This document shows, in pieces, positions 45,196 through 55,370 of a DNA stretch of 64,000 nt. Each line of letters starts with the position of its first letter. The stretch's first letter is position 1. The position numbers were made by a program, and so were the translations under genes. The notes under the pieces are model-generated. The model saw only the letters and a program-made list of their open reading frames with translations, made no database searches and was not told the DNA's origin. Origin of the DNA: Methanosarcinales archaeon Methan_01 (GTDB taxonomy: Archaea; Halobacteriota; Methanosarcinia; Methanotrichales; Methanotrichaceae); NCBI GenBank assembly GCA_001602645.1, contig LUYE01000012.1, positions 1-64,000 of the forward strand, written 5' to 3'.

Positions 45196-45224
45196 CTATA
45201 TATTTCGACCCGATCTATAAAAAC
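45196..45224. promoter_or_regulatory. Divergent TATA boxes
   Basis: AAATATATAGG on the minus strand (45196-45206) serves the secreted protein at 45177; CTATAAAAAC on the plus strand (45215-45224) serves the small gene at 45247. Both are about 20-30 bases from a start codon. Confidence 0.5.
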
Positions 45225-45246
45225 TTTCGCAGTGTTGGAGGACGGG

Positions 45247-45400
45247 ATGCGCGCGATCCTGGAGACGATGGCGCCCGAGCTCTCGGAGATGGACGAGGGG
45301 ACCCGCGATGAGGTGATGAGAGAGATCCGGGCGATTTACGGAAAAGGACGATTCGGTCCTCAAGAGCTTCATCTACGGGCCGGTGGAGGTGGATCTGTAA
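45247..45400 (+). pseudogene. Small ORF with an apparent one-base frameshift
   Basis: From ATG 45247 the frame reads MRAILETMAPELSEMDEGTR then DEVMREIRAIYGK and continues in an unnatural, Gly-rich way to 45423. If one A is removed from the AAAA run near 45343-45346, the reading becomes KDDSVLKSFIYGPVEVDL and stops at TAA 45398-45400, giving a plausible 50-residue protein. A TATA box sits about 25 bases before the ATG, so the gene seems genuine. The cause could be a sequencing error in the A-run, a mutation, or recoding. No family recognised. Confidence 0.45.
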
Positions 45401-45437
45401 CGGAGCCGATCGAGCCAGAATAGAAAAGATAGGAGGA

Positions 45438-46925
45438 TCAGAGGAACCTGATCCCCTTCGGCATCTCGCCGACGCGCTTCCGGAACGCCTCGGGCCAGTT
45501 CTCGGGGTCCAGCCCCTTCTGGCCGAGGAAAGCGCTCGCCCACCGCTCCAGGCCGACGCCGGAGCAGCCGCTCCATAGCGGGTCGTTGGACTGGGCCTTG
45601 ACGTTGAAGCCCCGGGGGTACTTGTCGCCATTTATGCTCAAATTCTGAAACTCTATCCAGTCGCCGCTGTAGGGGAGGACCGCCTCGTAGTCGACGGTCC
45701 CGGCCCCGGTCATCTCCGCTAGGCCCGTCTTCCCCTCCTGGGCCATGAACCAGGGGGTCACCCAGGCCATCCTCCACCGGAGCTCTAAGATCTCCTCGAA
45801 GATCCTCTTGTAGCAGTCTTTGAGCTTCTCCGCCTCTTCCTTCACCTGATCCTGGGACCCCATCCAGACGAGCTCGATCCGATGGAACTCGTCGACCCTC
45901 TCGATCCCGTGGATCCCGCCGCTCTCGTACCGGTGGCTCGTCCCCGACCGGTCGAAGATCCTTATCGGCAGGTCCCCGTTAGGAAGCGTCCTCCCCTGGA
46001 AGAAGACCCAGGAGGGGGGACACTGGGCGTAGCACATCCCGCCGATGGGGTTATCGATCTTCTCCTTGACTAGCTCGACGGGAACCTCGCGGGTCACCTT
46101 GTAGTGGTCGATCACCTCGGCCCAGAACTCGGGGTCCCTCGTCTTGGGGGGGCAGACGTAGTAGATCTCCGGGTAGACCCCCAGGGCGTGGCCGCTCTTC
46201 TTCCAGACGTCCCAGGTGACGAGCTTCGGAAAGATCATCTCTCGGTAGCCTAAAGGCTCAATGATCTCCTCGAGGACGATCCTCTCGAAGGTCCTGAAGA
46301 GGTGGGTCCCCTCGGGGCCGTAGATCCACTGGCCCCGGCTTGCGCCGTGCTTGATCCAGCCTCGGCCGACCATCTCCTCGGTGGGGTTTCCGTCGAACTT
46401 CGGCGGCCGTTCGGGGCTCTCCCAGAGGAGCTCCCAGTGCTCGGCCTTTCCGCCGTACCCCTCGGCTGCGAGCTTCTCGTCGAGGAGGCTGACGATCCTG
46501 TCGGGGACCTGGTTTTTAATGTCCGACTCGTCGACGTCCAAAGAGAGAATCAACCACCCGCCATCGTGCTTCATCTCTTTGACGTGGGGGATCTTGTGGT
46601 CGATGGACCGATTGGATGCGACCTCGATCTCGTACTTCGAGATCTCGATGCCTCTGACCCCGACCCTGTACTTCTTGCCGAGAAGATCAGCCAGAGGCCT
46701 TCGGAGCCTCAGGACGGCGTCGTGAGCCCTCACGTAACGGTCGCTCTCGATGACCACGGATATGTCTGTATTGCCAAGCTTCCAGCTTTTGACCTCAGCC
46801 CCCTTCCCGTCGGCTGCCCCCTTCTTCAGAAGGTCGGCAGCCCCGGCGAAGAAATCCCCGAGCTCCGTCTCGGCGGCGCCGGCGTCGGCGCTCAGCCTGA
46901 AGCTCGCCTCCAGATGAAACTTCAC
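45438..46925 (-). CDS. serS: Seryl-tRNA synthetase, methanogen type (SerRS2)
   Basis: 495 residues. Begins [17 protein letters not shown]; this long N-terminal domain without the coiled coil of normal SerRS is typical of the methanogenic form. Class II motifs: [39 protein letters not shown] and zinc-binding Cys residues, [27 protein letters not shown] (motif 2), and [28 protein letters not shown] (motif 3). It charges tRNA-Ser. It is the last gene of the rps15-recJ-pcc1-serS operon; the start overlaps the pcc1 stop as ATGA. Confidence 0.96.
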   Translation of the reverse strand: MKFHLEASFRLSADAGAAETELGDFFAGAADLLKKGAADGKGAEVKSWKLGNTDISVVIESDRYVRAHDAVLRLRRPLADLLGKKYRVGVRGIEISKYEIEVASNRSIDHKIPHVKEMKHDGGWLILSLDVDESDIKNQVPDRIVSLLDEKLAAEGYGGKAEHWELLWESPERPPKFDGNPTEEMVGRGWIKHGASRGQWIYGPEGTHLFRTFERIVLEEIIEPLGYREMIFPKLVTWDVWKKSGHALGVYPEIYYVCPPKTRDPEFWAEVIDHYKVTREVPVELVKEKIDNPIGGMCYAQCPPSWVFFQGRTLPNGDLPIRIFDRSGTSHRYESGGIHGIERVDEFHRIELVWMGSQDQVKEEAEKLKDCYKRIFEEILELRWRMAWVTPWFMAQEGKTGLAEMTGAGTVDYEAVLPYSGDWIEFQNLSINGDKYPRGFNVKAQSNDPLWSGCSGVGLERWASAFLGQKGLDPENWPEAFRKRVGEMPKGIRFL

Positions 46926-47143
46926 TTCCCCACCTCTTTCTCCAGCAGATCTAAAGCGATCTTCATGTTCATCATCAGGTCATCGGCGGTCCCGAGGATC
47001 GTCCCCGCCCTCTCGGCGGAGAACTCCACCTCGAACGTTTCTTCCCCCACCAGGACCCTCATCCCCGGCAGGTTGTCGGGATGGAGGGACGAAGCCGCCG
47101 CCGCCGCCCCCTCCCCCTCAAACTTCAGCCTCGCCCGGATCAT
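46922..47143 (-). CDS. pcc1: KEOPS complex subunit Pcc1
   Basis: 73 residues. Starts [24 protein letters not shown] and contains [41 protein letters not shown], the small Pcc1 fold that dimerises inside KEOPS. KEOPS makes t6A37 in tRNAs that read ANN codons, together with Kae1, Bud32 and Cgi121. Both ends overlap neighbours by four bases (ATGA), which is strong evidence for one message with recJ and serS. Confidence 0.85.
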   Translation of the reverse strand: MIRARLKFEGEGAAAAASSLHPDNLPGMRVLVGEETFEVEFSAERAGTILGTADDLMMNMKIALDLLEKEVGK

Positions 47144-48432
47144 CTCTTCCGCCCTTCCGAGAGCTGCCGGCCTACCACCCCATCTACGGCAGCTATGAAC
47201 TCCTCCTCCGACCCGAGGGGGATCGAGGCGCCGCTGGCGACGCTGTGGCCGCCGCCGTTTCCGCCCACCTTCTCCGCCGCCCCCTTCAGGGCGACGGATA
47301 GGTCGAGGCCGCAGAATACCAGGAGCCGATTCCCCCGGGCCGAGACCTTTACGATCCCCTCGGACCTGTTAAGGACTATCATAGGCCTGTCGGCGTAGAG
47401 GTACCTGACCAAAAGGCCGCAGACGACCCCCGCAGCGTCCATCTCGTTGAGGACGACGTACCGGAGGTTCTCCGTCTCGCGCAGCCGCTCCTGGACTAGG
47501 CGTACCTCCTTTAAGATCCGGGCCCTGTAATCCCGGTCGATCTTTCTCCCCTCGCTGAGGAGGGCCCTATCCCTCATGCAGAGGGTGAGGGCGAGGCCCG
47601 TCTCCTTCATCTTGCCGCAGGAGTTGAGGATCCACATCATCTCGAAGGCGTTCTCGACGACCTCCCTCTTCAGCCTTATCGTCTCACCGACGACGGAGTC
47701 GGCGGCAGTGCTCCCCTGGAGGAGGAGCTTCAGGATGAGGGCCGTCGAGAGGCGGGAGAGGTCCTTTCTGCCGATGCTCGGAAGCTCGCCAGATACTCCG
47801 ATCTCATCGAGGAAGGCCGCCGCCCTGGCGGGATCGCCGGTTATCTCGAGGAGGGGGTCGAGGGACCCGGCCAAGACCGTCCCCAGGGGGCCGTCGTCCA
47901 TCTTGAGGCCGGGGGCCACCTCCACCACCCCCGAGGCCGCCGCCTCCTCCAGGATCGTCCTGTTAGCCCCGATCATCATCTGCCGGTCGCCTAGGGCCCC
48001 CACCAGGGCGAGGCCCGCGAGGTCGACGTTATCTCCCATCTCCCGGACGACGGTGTAGACCGTCCCCGAGCCGCTCATCTCGAAGGCGCCGTCCACCCCC
48101 CCCAGATGAGGGTTGACGTGGACGCAAGCTAGGTTTCCCACCGGAACGTGGTGGTCGAAGACGAAGACCTCCCCCTCGATCTTGGATATAAGGTGGGGCT
48201 TTCCGCTCCCCATGTCGCAGAAGACCACCGGCGGCTCGATGGAGTCGACTACCGAATGGTCGAGCCTGCTGACCAGGGTGGCATGAAAGGGTATATTCGC
48301 CCTCATGAGGGCGGTGCAGATCAGGCCCGCAGAGGTTATCCCGTCGGCATCGTTGTGGGATATGACCCTGACGTTCTCACACTTCAAGAGGGAGCTGGCG
48401 GCGGGCTTCGCCAGCTTCTCCAGCCTCTTCAT
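47140..48432 (-). CDS. Archaeal RecJ-like DHH exonuclease
   Basis: 430 residues. DHH phosphoesterase motifs: VISHNDADGITSAG at about 23-36, PVVFCDMGS, FVFDHHVPVG, and GALGDRQMM, then DHHA1-type GGNGGGHSVASGASIPLG near the C-terminus. It resembles the GAN/RecJ nucleases that associate with the archaeal replication machinery and process single-stranded DNA or RNA. It overlaps S15 upstream (ATGA) and pcc1 downstream (ATGA). The gene order S15-RecJ-Pcc1 is widely kept in archaea. Confidence 0.9.
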   Translation of the reverse strand: MKRLEKLAKPAASSLLKCENVRVISHNDADGITSAGLICTALMRANIPFHATLVSRLDHSVVDSIEPPVVFCDMGSGKPHLISKIEGEVFVFDHHVPVGNLACVHVNPHLGGVDGAFEMSGSGTVYTVVREMGDNVDLAGLALVGALGDRQMMIGANRTILEEAAASGVVEVAPGLKMDDGPLGTVLAGSLDPLLEITGDPARAAAFLDEIGVSGELPSIGRKDLSRLSTALILKLLLQGSTAADSVVGETIRLKREVVENAFEMMWILNSCGKMKETGLALTLCMRDRALLSEGRKIDRDYRARILKEVRLVQERLRETENLRYVVLNEMDAAGVVCGLLVRYLYADRPMIVLNRSEGIVKVSARGNRLLVFCGLDLSVALKGAAEKVGGNGGGHSVASGASIPLGSEEEFIAAVDGVVGRQLSEGRKR

Positions 48433-48884
48433 GTGATGAGCATCTCAGCGGTCTCGGGCCTGTACTGCCAGTTCTCTGGCAGCCTTCCGGTGCTGCGATA
48501 GTACTTTGCAAGACGGCGGATCTTGTTCTCGGTGAGCTGGAGCCACCTTCTGTTGTGAAGATCTTTCTTGTTGCTGTCCAGGTGCTTTCTCATGCCGATC
48601 GCCTTCCGCATGAGGTTAGCGAGGTCCTCGGGGATCTCCTGCACCTCGGCGTTCTCCCTGAGATACCTGGTGAGCTTCGTCCCCAGGATCGGCTTTGAGC
48701 TGGGGACCCCATACTGGTCCCGGAGGGTGAGCCCGATCATGGTCGGGGCGACGCCGTTTCCGTGGAGCCTGAGGACGTGCTTTCCCAGCTCCTCCTTGTT
48801 CATGTCGCACCACTCGGGCGGAGTTGATCGAAAAGGCGGCCTCGACCTCGAGGAACCCTTTCTTCTGGTGTGCATTCTGGCCAT
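48429..48884 (-). CDS. rps15: 30S ribosomal protein S15
   Basis: 151 residues, the longer archaeal/eukaryotic S13-type form of the S15 family. Starts MARMHTRRKGSSRSRPPF and contains GLTLRDQYGVPSSKPILGTKL, MRKAIGMRKHLDSNKKDLHNRR and IRRLAKYYRSTGRLPENW. First gene of the operon; its stop overlaps recJ by four bases. A TATA-like ATTATAAT is about 15 bases upstream and an alternative CTATTTATCG lies at 48949-48958. Confidence 0.97.
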   Translation of the reverse strand: MARMHTRRKGSSRSRPPFRSTPPEWCDMNKEELGKHVLRLHGNGVAPTMIGLTLRDQYGVPSSKPILGTKLTRYLRENAEVQEIPEDLANLMRKAIGMRKHLDSNKKDLHNRRWLQLTENKIRRLAKYYRSTGRLPENWQYRPETAEMLIT

Positions 48885-49090
48885 ATCGAATCCTCATTAT
48901 AATCCTAAGTCAGATGAAGGCGAAGGTAACCACTCCAACCTACCATGCGATAAATAGCTTGCGGCCTTGGGCGGAGGCCGCCCTTTGGGAGCGGAACCGA
49001 CCGCCCCTGAAGGATCAGGCCCTCGTCGCCGGAGTTTCTCGATCAGAGGGACCGGCTCTCCTTATATAGACATGCCGTCCATCTCCTTTC

Positions 49091-49804
49091 ATGCTCCCAC
49101 CCTTCATGGACCCGTTCTTCTACCTCCTGGGAAAGGCGGTATTCATCGTCGCCGCAGGCGTCCTCGCCGCCGCCCTCTTCGGCGCCGCCCTGATAGCCTA
49201 CTCCTTCAAGACCGGCCACTTCTTCATGGCCAGGATCATGCTCATCTCCGTCTCCCTCCTCGAGAGCCTGATCAAGAGCATCTTCAGAACCTTCCGGGCC
49301 GACGACGCAATCGTCGACGATGTGGGGGTGAGGCTCCGAAACTACATCAACGCCGAGAAGTTCGAGGCGGTCCCCATGGATGAGAGGGCGATATTCATCC
49401 CCCAGTGCCTCCGATCCGTCGACTGCCCCGCCAAGCTCACCCCCGAGGGCTTGCGCTGCGTCAACTGCGGCAGGTGCGAGGTCGGCCCCGCCAAGGCCTT
49501 CGCCGAAGATCTCGGCTACAGGTTCTTCCTCGCCCCCGGATCCAGCGTCATAAAGAGGATGATCAAGAAGTACCGGCCCCGGGCCATCGTCGGCGTCGGA
49601 TGCTCCATGGAGATCAAGGAGGGGCTCGAACTCTGTCAGGGCCACGACATCCCGGCGATCGGCGTCCCCCTTCTGACGAACGGCTGCGTCTCGACGACCC
49701 TCGACTGGGACCGGTTCTACGAGGTCATCTCCGGCCGGGGGACCGTCCCCGAGGACGGAGATGAGGAGCTGACGATCGGGATCTGCGGCCGGAGCAGAAC
49801 CTGA
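49091..49804 (+). CDS. DUF116 family protein
   Basis: 237 residues. Membrane segment at about 10-37 (YLLGKAVFIVAAGVLAAALF). The soluble part has IPQCLRSVDCPAKLTPEGLRCVNCGRC, a Cys-rich metal-binding motif typical of DUF116, then LAPGSSVIKRMIKKYRPRAIVGVGC, CVST...W. Function unknown; it is usually linked to lipoate or cobalt-related genes in some archaea, but not here. CTTATATAGA at 49061-49070 predicts a leaderless start at ATG 49091. Confidence 0.85.
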   Translation: MLPPFMDPFFYLLGKAVFIVAAGVLAAALFGAALIAYSFKTGHFFMARIMLISVSLLESLIKSIFRTFRADDAIVDDVGVRLRNYINAEKFEAVPMDERAIFIPQCLRSVDCPAKLTPEGLRCVNCGRCEVGPAKAFAEDLGYRFFLAPGSSVIKRMIKKYRPRAIVGVGCSMEIKEGLELCQGHDIPAIGVPLLTNGCVSTTLDWDRFYEVISGRGTVPEDGDEELTIGICGRSRT

Positions 49805-49898
49805 TCGGCGAGGCCAAATCCGCGGTATGGCGCCCCGGATTTCTGCCTGCCCCCTGCAGAGATACGGCTTTAGCTCCCGAGGAGACCACTTCCCAACT

Positions 49899-52586
49899 TC
49901 AGGAGCCTGATGCCGCAGGTTCCGCCGCCGCCGTCGGCTCCGCCCCCGCCCTCTCCTCCAGGGCGGCTATCACATCGCCGAGCCGTTCTATCCTTTGGCC
50001 GTACCCGGACCAGTTCCCGGCCCGGAGCTCCTCCTGGGCGGATCGGTATAGGGACCCAGCCTCGCCGATCAGCTCGGCGGTGCTGAGATCATCCCTCATC
50101 TCAGAGATCAAAACCACGGCTCCGCTCTGGGGAGCGACCTCGCCCACCAGCCCGAATATCGCCGCCAGGGCCTCCTCCAGGGTCTCCGCCATCACCACCC
50201 GGCTGCCGTAGGCGACGATCACCCGTTTCAGCTCCGGAAGCTCGCTGTTCTCGGCCTTGAGAAAGAGAGGCTCGACGTAAAGGAGGCTCTCCTCGAGGGG
50301 GATGACGAGGAGGTTTCCCCTCATGACGCTGGACCCCTTCTGGCTCCAGAGGGTGATCTGCTGGGAGATGGCGGTGTCCTGGTCGATCCTCGCCTCGATC
50401 TGGATTGGGCCGTATATCAGCTGGTCTTTGGGGAACTTGAAGACGACTATCTCGCCGTAATTCGGCTCGTCGGACTTCGCGCACATCCAGGAGATCATGT
50501 TGTTCTTGGAGCGAGGGGTGAAGGGCAAAATCAGCATGAACTCCTCCCCTCCCTCGGCGCCGGGGTCCTTCATGATGACGTAGTAGGGCTCGACGGGCTG
50601 GCGCGTCCCCTGGTAGACCTCCATCGGGATCTCCCAGGCGTCCTCCCGGTTGTAGAAGACCTGGGGGTCTTTCATGTGGTAGTCCCTGTAGATCCGGGCC
50701 TGGACCTCGAAGAGGTCGACGGGGTACCTGAGATGGGACCGCAGCTCCTCGGGCATCGAGCTGATGGGCTGGAAGAGCTCCGGGAAGATCTCCCGGTAGG
50801 CCCGGACCAGGGGCTCCTCCTCGACTACGTAGTACCGGACCGTCCCGTTGTAGGCGTCGATGACGACCTTCACCGAGTTTCGTATGTAGTTGAACTCCCC
50901 CGAGGGCTCCGAGTAGGGGTAGCCGTCGGTGAGGGTGTAGGCGTCGACGATCCAGAAGAGCCGTCCATCGGCGAAGACGGGGTAGGGGTCCTGGTCGAAG
51001 GCAAGGAAGGGGGCGACGGCACCGGACCGGTCGAGAACGCTTCTTCTGATCATCACTCTGCTCTCAGAGGTGATGTCGTCGCTGAGGAGGATCTTGAGGC
51101 TTGCGAGCCGATAGGCGAAGAGGAGCCTCATCATGGGATCGAGCTCGATGCCTCCAGCCCCCTGGTATTCGGCGTAGACGTTCTCGTCTCCCCGGGGATA
51201 ATCGAACTCCCCGAGCTTCGTCTTCACGATTACGTACTCCTTCTCTCCCTCGCCGTAGTAGATCTCCGGCCTGCCCATCTCCCCCAGGACCGATTCGGGG
51301 GGGATGTTCTTGACGAAGAACTCTGGGAGACCCTCTGGCGTCACCAGGTTTGATGGGCTCATGCAGATCCCGTAGCCGTGGGTGTAGAAGAGGTGGAGGT
51401 TCTGCCAGGTCTTGGCCTGATCGGGGAGGTCCACCTGGGAGAGCTCCCTCGCCGAGAGCATCACCTGCCTCGTTCTGCCGTCGATCTCGTAGCGATCGAC
51501 GTCGACGTCGAAGAACTCGTAGTACAGCCGAATCTCCTGGAGCTGCTTGTAGGTGCTGAGGAGGGGACGCCAGTCCCAGAGCCGTACATTCTCAACCGTC
51601 TCCCAGTTGGCCTTCAGTTCCTCGGCGGTCAGGTTGTAGGAGACGGGGAACGGCCTCTCCTCCACCCGATCCAGTCCATAGGCGCGGAGGGTGGCGTCGA
51701 TGTTTGCGGCGATGAAGGGCGCCTCCATCACGATCTCGTTGGGGGCGACCCGGTACTGCTGGACCGCTGCCGGATAGATCAGCCCCAGGAGGGCGATGCC
51801 GACGACGACCGCCCCGACGATCGGCAATATCCGCCTTGGCCTCCTCCCGGCGGCGACGGCGAAGAGGAGGAGGGCGACGAGAACCGCAGCAACTGCGTAT
51901 AGGTGGAGGAAGGGAAGGCGAGCGTGGACGTCGGAGTACCCCGCGCCGTAGACGACCCCGCCGGCGGAGCAGAGGAGGTCGTACCGGTCGAGGAGGAATC
52001 GGGCGGCTAAGAGGAGGGCTGCAGCCCCGAGGAGGCCGCTGCAATGGGCGACGGCCCTGGCTGGGATCGAACGGGCGATCTCCGCGTAACCCCTCAGCTC
52101 CGAGCCGGATATGATCCGGTCGGCCTGGAGGAAGACGTAGATACCGGCGGTGATGGCGAGGTTGATGAGGACGACGAAGAGGGCGGCATCCCAGAGGGAC
52201 CGGAGGAGAGGGAGGGTGAAGACGTAGAACCCGACCTCCTTTCCGAATAGAGGGTCCGTCGCCCCGAAGGGCTGGGCGTTCATGGCCAACAGAACCGTCT
52301 CCCAGCCAGCCTGAGCCGCAAGGCCGAAGAGGATCGATGCGGGGACCACAAACCATGACAGATATCGGGGCCGATCGCCGATCAGCCTCGTGTTCGCGAG
52401 GCTAACCGCCCCAAAGGCGAGGGCAGATGCCGCAAAGATGGAAATCTTCGCGGCCATGATCGTCCCGAAGACGGTGGAGTAGCCGAGGGACGCAAACCAC
52501 CTCCATTCGGTGATCAGATAAGCCACGTGGCCTGAAAATATCAGAAGAAGGGCCAGGGCAGCCAGAGCCCACCGTGAACCCCTCAT
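49899..52586 (-). CDS. UPF0182 family membrane protein
   Basis: 895 residues from ATG 52586 after GGGGGG. Seven or so membrane helices fill residues 1-280 (WALAALALLLIFSGHVAYLI, YVFTLPLLRSLWDAALFVVL). The following large exported part is marked by APNEIVMEAPFIAANIDATLRAYGLDRVEERPF, then DWRPLLSTYKQLQEIRLYYEFFDVDVDRY, THGYGICMSP, and DQDPYPVFADGRLFWIVDAYT, hallmark stretches of UPF0182/COG1615. The function is unknown although the family is widespread. The C-terminal 100 residues are helical and acidic. Minus-strand TATA box at 52694-52703. Confidence 0.92.
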   Translation of the reverse strand: MRGSRWALAALALLLIFSGHVAYLITEWRWFASLGYSTVFGTIMAAKISIFAASALAFGAVSLANTRLIGDRPRYLSWFVVPASILFGLAAQAGWETVLLAMNAQPFGATDPLFGKEVGFYVFTLPLLRSLWDAALFVVLINLAITAGIYVFLQADRIISGSELRGYAEIARSIPARAVAHCSGLLGAAALLLAARFLLDRYDLLCSAGGVVYGAGYSDVHARLPFLHLYAVAAVLVALLLFAVAAGRRPRRILPIVGAVVVGIALLGLIYPAAVQQYRVAPNEIVMEAPFIAANIDATLRAYGLDRVEERPFPVSYNLTAEELKANWETVENVRLWDWRPLLSTYKQLQEIRLYYEFFDVDVDRYEIDGRTRQVMLSARELSQVDLPDQAKTWQNLHLFYTHGYGICMSPSNLVTPEGLPEFFVKNIPPESVLGEMGRPEIYYGEGEKEYVIVKTKLGEFDYPRGDENVYAEYQGAGGIELDPMMRLLFAYRLASLKILLSDDITSESRVMIRRSVLDRSGAVAPFLAFDQDPYPVFADGRLFWIVDAYTLTDGYPYSEPSGEFNYIRNSVKVVIDAYNGTVRYYVVEEEPLVRAYREIFPELFQPISSMPEELRSHLRYPVDLFEVQARIYRDYHMKDPQVFYNREDAWEIPMEVYQGTRQPVEPYYVIMKDPGAEGGEEFMLILPFTPRSKNNMISWMCAKSDEPNYGEIVVFKFPKDQLIYGPIQIEARIDQDTAISQQITLWSQKGSSVMRGNLLVIPLEESLLYVEPLFLKAENSELPELKRVIVAYGSRVVMAETLEEALAAIFGLVGEVAPQSGAVVLISEMRDDLSTAELIGEAGSLYRSAQEELRAGNWSGYGQRIERLGDVIAALEERAGAEPTAAAEPAASGS

Positions 52587-52693
52587 AAAGCCCCCCAAAA
52601 ATCGAGCAGCATGGGGCAGGCCACCCAACCGACGGTCCTAAAACGATCCCGCAAAGCCGCCGTGATGGACATATTCGAAGACCGGCGGGTCTC

Positions 52694-52703
52694 GATATAT
52701 ATC
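52694..52703 (-). promoter_or_regulatory. TATA box of the UPF0182 gene
   Basis: Minus-strand GATATATATC, about 110 bases before the ATG at 52586. Confidence 0.45.
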
Positions 52704-52839
52704 TTTCGTAAACCTTCCGCCCCTGGGAGGGGCGTGGGAGGCAGGAGGGAGATGGTGCCCCGCTCGGGGGGTGTGGTGAAGGGCAGCAAGGGCTCCTGGA
52801 GCCAAGGTGCCAAAGGGTGTGCCGGAGAGCAGTCAACGA

Positions 52840-52860
52840 AAAATTTTAAAAGAGGGCCGA
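52840..52860 (-). terminator. T-rich terminator of the ferredoxin gene
   Basis: Right after the ferredoxin stop the minus strand reads CTCTTTTAAAATTTTTCG, a T-rich tract typical of archaeal termination. Confidence 0.5.
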
Positions 52861-53037
52861 TCACTCGATGGAGATGGCCTCAGAGGGGCAGGCCTCGACG
52901 CACGTGCCGCACTCTGTGCACTTGTCGGCGTTGACCACTGCTATTTCTTCGTCGTCCAGGGCAATGGCGTTTTCCGGACACTCCTCGACACAGGTTCCGC
53001 AACTTACACACTCTTCTCTGTTGACTACTGCCGGCAT
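52861..53037 (-). CDS. 2[4Fe-4S] ferredoxin
   Basis: 58 residues from ATG 53037 after GGAGG. Two classic cluster motifs: [16 protein letters not shown] and [16 protein letters not shown]. The eight cysteines should bind two [4Fe-4S] clusters. A small electron carrier in the cytoplasm. A longer open frame upstream is a shadow: a minus-strand TATA box at 53091-53100 lies downstream of its start. The gene has its own promoter and terminator and sits next to nrdD. Confidence 0.95.
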   Translation of the reverse strand: MPAVVNREECVSCGTCVEECPENAIALDDEEIAVVNADKCTECGTCVEACPSEAISIE

Positions 53038-53090
53038 TACAAATTCCTCCAAAGTCGCCAAAGTAGGCAAATTTACAGTCCGGGATATAC

Positions 53091-53100
53091 GATATATAAC
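53091..53100 (-). promoter_or_regulatory. TATA box of the ferredoxin gene
   Basis: Minus-strand GTTATATATC, about 60 bases before the ATG at 53037; leader near 30 bases. Confidence 0.55.
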
Positions 53101-53156
53101 TTTCGTTAGGGGGGGCGGAGGCCGAAAAAGAAGATAGATGTGCTCCCCCGGAGGGG

Positions 53157-55370
53157 TCAGCTCAGGTCTGAGTACCTGTTCCTGTCCTTCAGCTCCTGCT
53201 TCTTCGCCTCGTTCCATCCGCTCACCGACTGGAGGTAGCCGGTGACCCGAGATAGGTACTCCAGATGGTCGGAGCCGCACCGCGGGCAACTATCCTTCAG
53301 GCCCGGAGATACGCAGAAGCAGCTGAGACAGACGGTCATGTCCCTGGTGAAGGCGAAGTATCCTATCTGGGTGCTCCTCGCCAGGTTCATGGCGAAGTCC
53401 ATCAGCCCCTCGGGGTCGGGAGCCGACTCCCCCAGGAAGATGTGGAATATGTTCCCTCCGTCGACGATCGGGAAGAAGATGTGCTCGAGCTTCGCCCTCT
53501 CGAAGATGGAGACGTCCAGGGATGGCGGGACGTGGGTCCCGTTGGTATAGTAGACGGGGAGGTCGCGGGTCGTATGGACCCTCTTCATGGCGGCATCGAT
53601 GTCGCCCTTGACGACCCTGGTGGCGCAGTCCCGGAACTCCTCGGAGAGGAGGTCTGAGACCGCAAACCTCTGGACGACCGTCTCCGCCGGGGTCCTCGCC
53701 AAGGCGATCGTCATCCCGTGGCGGCGGCTGAGCTCCTTCGCGTAGATCTCCATCTCCGTCATCGCCCTCACCGCCAGCTTCCAGGCCTCCTTCGACTCGT
53801 GCATCTGAGACCCGGTATGGAACTGGACCATCTCGTTCACCCCCACAACCCCGATGGTGTAGACGAGGCTCTCCAGGTCGACGGCCACCGTCCCCTTCTT
53901 TCCCGTTCGGGGGTCTTTCGGCCTCTGGGTTGCGAAGGGCATCCTCCGGTTCTTGATCACCTGGTTCATCCAGTCCCGCTTCACCTTGAAGATCTCTACG
54001 GCGGTGTCCATCAGCCCGCGGAGGTACTCGAAGAGGAGGTCATCATCCCCCCGGGCGAGGTAGGCGGCCCGGGGACAGTTGAGGGAGACTACCTGCCAGG
54101 AGCCCATGGAGAAGTGCATCCCGTCCCTGAAGTAGAGCTTATCCTCGAAGGCGGCGTCGCTCTCGAAGGTGGCGGCGAACTGGTAGGCGCAGCACTGGTA
54201 GCAGCTTATCCCCTTCCCGGCCCCCCTGTATGCCGGAAGCTGGTTGTCATAGTAGGGGGTGCCGAACTTGGAGGCGAGATGGAAGGTCAAGAGGTAGAGG
54301 TCCCGGTACGTCGGAACGTCGGGGTGGGCGGCGTTGAACTCATCGTCCTCTTCCATGAAATCCGGCTCGATGGAGATCTCGGGCTTGGGGAAGTTGAAGG
54401 GCTTGCCCCAGTAGTCCCCCTCCAGCATCACCTCCATTAGGGCCTTGAAGCCGAGGCGGACCTCCTTCTCGAACTCGCCATAGGTCCTGAGGGGTGCGCC
54501 GTCGCCGTCCCAGACCTTCCCTTTGTAGACGACGGGCTTGTCCCGCCAGAGCTTCGGTACCCCGGGGCTGAGCTGGACGGAGGAGAAGACGACCTGGCCG
54601 CCCCGGGCGACCATCATCTGGGTCATCTCGTAGACGAACATCTGCATCAGCTGGCAGATCTCCTCGTAATCGAGCCCTTCGAGGTACGGGGCGAGGAAGG
54701 TGAGGAAGTTGTAGAAACCCTGCCCTCCGGCGAAGTTCGTCTGAGCTGAGGCGAGGGCCTTTACGGCGTGGAGCATGGCCACCTCCGGCTTCTTGGCCGG
54801 CCCCGCCACGGACGCCTTCGTCCCCGAGCCGTCGGGCATGAGGCCGTAATAGAAGAAGTAGCGAAGGTCCCAGTCCTGGCAGAAGGGGCGGGTCCCGAAG
54901 TACTCCAGGTCGTGGATGTGGAGGTCGCCGGCGAGGTGATGGTCCGATAGGTACGGCGGGATCAGGAGGAGGTACTGCTCCTTCGAGATCTTGTCCGCCT
55001 TCTTCTTGTGGCTCGTCTCGGCGTTCTCCTGGAGGTTTGCGTTCTCGTGGGCCTCGAAACCCGAGCCGACGTCGATCAGGTGGGCGTCGTAGACGGGGGT
55101 CCCGACCCTGGTGCAGATGTTTCTCCACTCCAGGTGGTGCCTTTCGAGGAGGATGACGTTGACGATCTCCCTCACCAGGGGGCCGGAGAGAAACTTGACG
55201 TCCATCCACCGGATCCGCCGCTCCACCTCCCGGGCTATCTCCGCCGCCTCCTCCTCGGAGATGCCGGGGATCCGATAGAACTGCTCCGAGAGCTTCGTCT
55301 CCCGCAGGAGCTGTTTCACCACCGCCTCCCTGTTCCACCTCATCAGGTGGCCGTCGGTGGTCCTGACCAT
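53157..55370 (-). CDS. nrdD: Anaerobic ribonucleoside-triphosphate reductase
   Basis: 737 residues from ATG 55370; GGAGAT lies close upstream and a TATA box at 55414-55424 excludes most earlier starts (55376 is also possible, 55517 is not likely). N-terminal ATP-cone ([19 protein letters not shown]), then the (beta/alpha)10 barrel with [26 protein letters not shown]. Zinc cysteines CLSCFC and CPRC are near the end, followed by the glycyl-radical motif RVTGYLQS. Makes dNTPs from NTPs without oxygen. The activating enzyme NrdG is not adjacent. The neighbouring ferredoxin might supply electrons, an inference. Confidence 0.95.
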   Translation of the reverse strand: MVRTTDGHLMRWNREAVVKQLLRETKLSEQFYRIPGISEEEAAEIAREVERRIRWMDVKFLSGPLVREIVNVILLERHHLEWRNICTRVGTPVYDAHLIDVGSGFEAHENANLQENAETSHKKKADKISKEQYLLLIPPYLSDHHLAGDLHIHDLEYFGTRPFCQDWDLRYFFYYGLMPDGSGTKASVAGPAKKPEVAMLHAVKALASAQTNFAGGQGFYNFLTFLAPYLEGLDYEEICQLMQMFVYEMTQMMVARGGQVVFSSVQLSPGVPKLWRDKPVVYKGKVWDGDGAPLRTYGEFEKEVRLGFKALMEVMLEGDYWGKPFNFPKPEISIEPDFMEEDDEFNAAHPDVPTYRDLYLLTFHLASKFGTPYYDNQLPAYRGAGKGISCYQCCAYQFAATFESDAAFEDKLYFRDGMHFSMGSWQVVSLNCPRAAYLARGDDDLLFEYLRGLMDTAVEIFKVKRDWMNQVIKNRRMPFATQRPKDPRTGKKGTVAVDLESLVYTIGVVGVNEMVQFHTGSQMHESKEAWKLAVRAMTEMEIYAKELSRRHGMTIALARTPAETVVQRFAVSDLLSEEFRDCATRVVKGDIDAAMKRVHTTRDLPVYYTNGTHVPPSLDVSIFERAKLEHIFFPIVDGGNIFHIFLGESAPDPEGLMDFAMNLARSTQIGYFAFTRDMTVCLSCFCVSPGLKDSCPRCGSDHLEYLSRVTGYLQSVSGWNEAKKQELKDRNRYSDLS

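Noticed and set aside
53038-53289. Longer ferredoxin reading frame
   Set aside because: The TATA box lies inside it and a good ribosome-binding site precedes the ATG at 53037.
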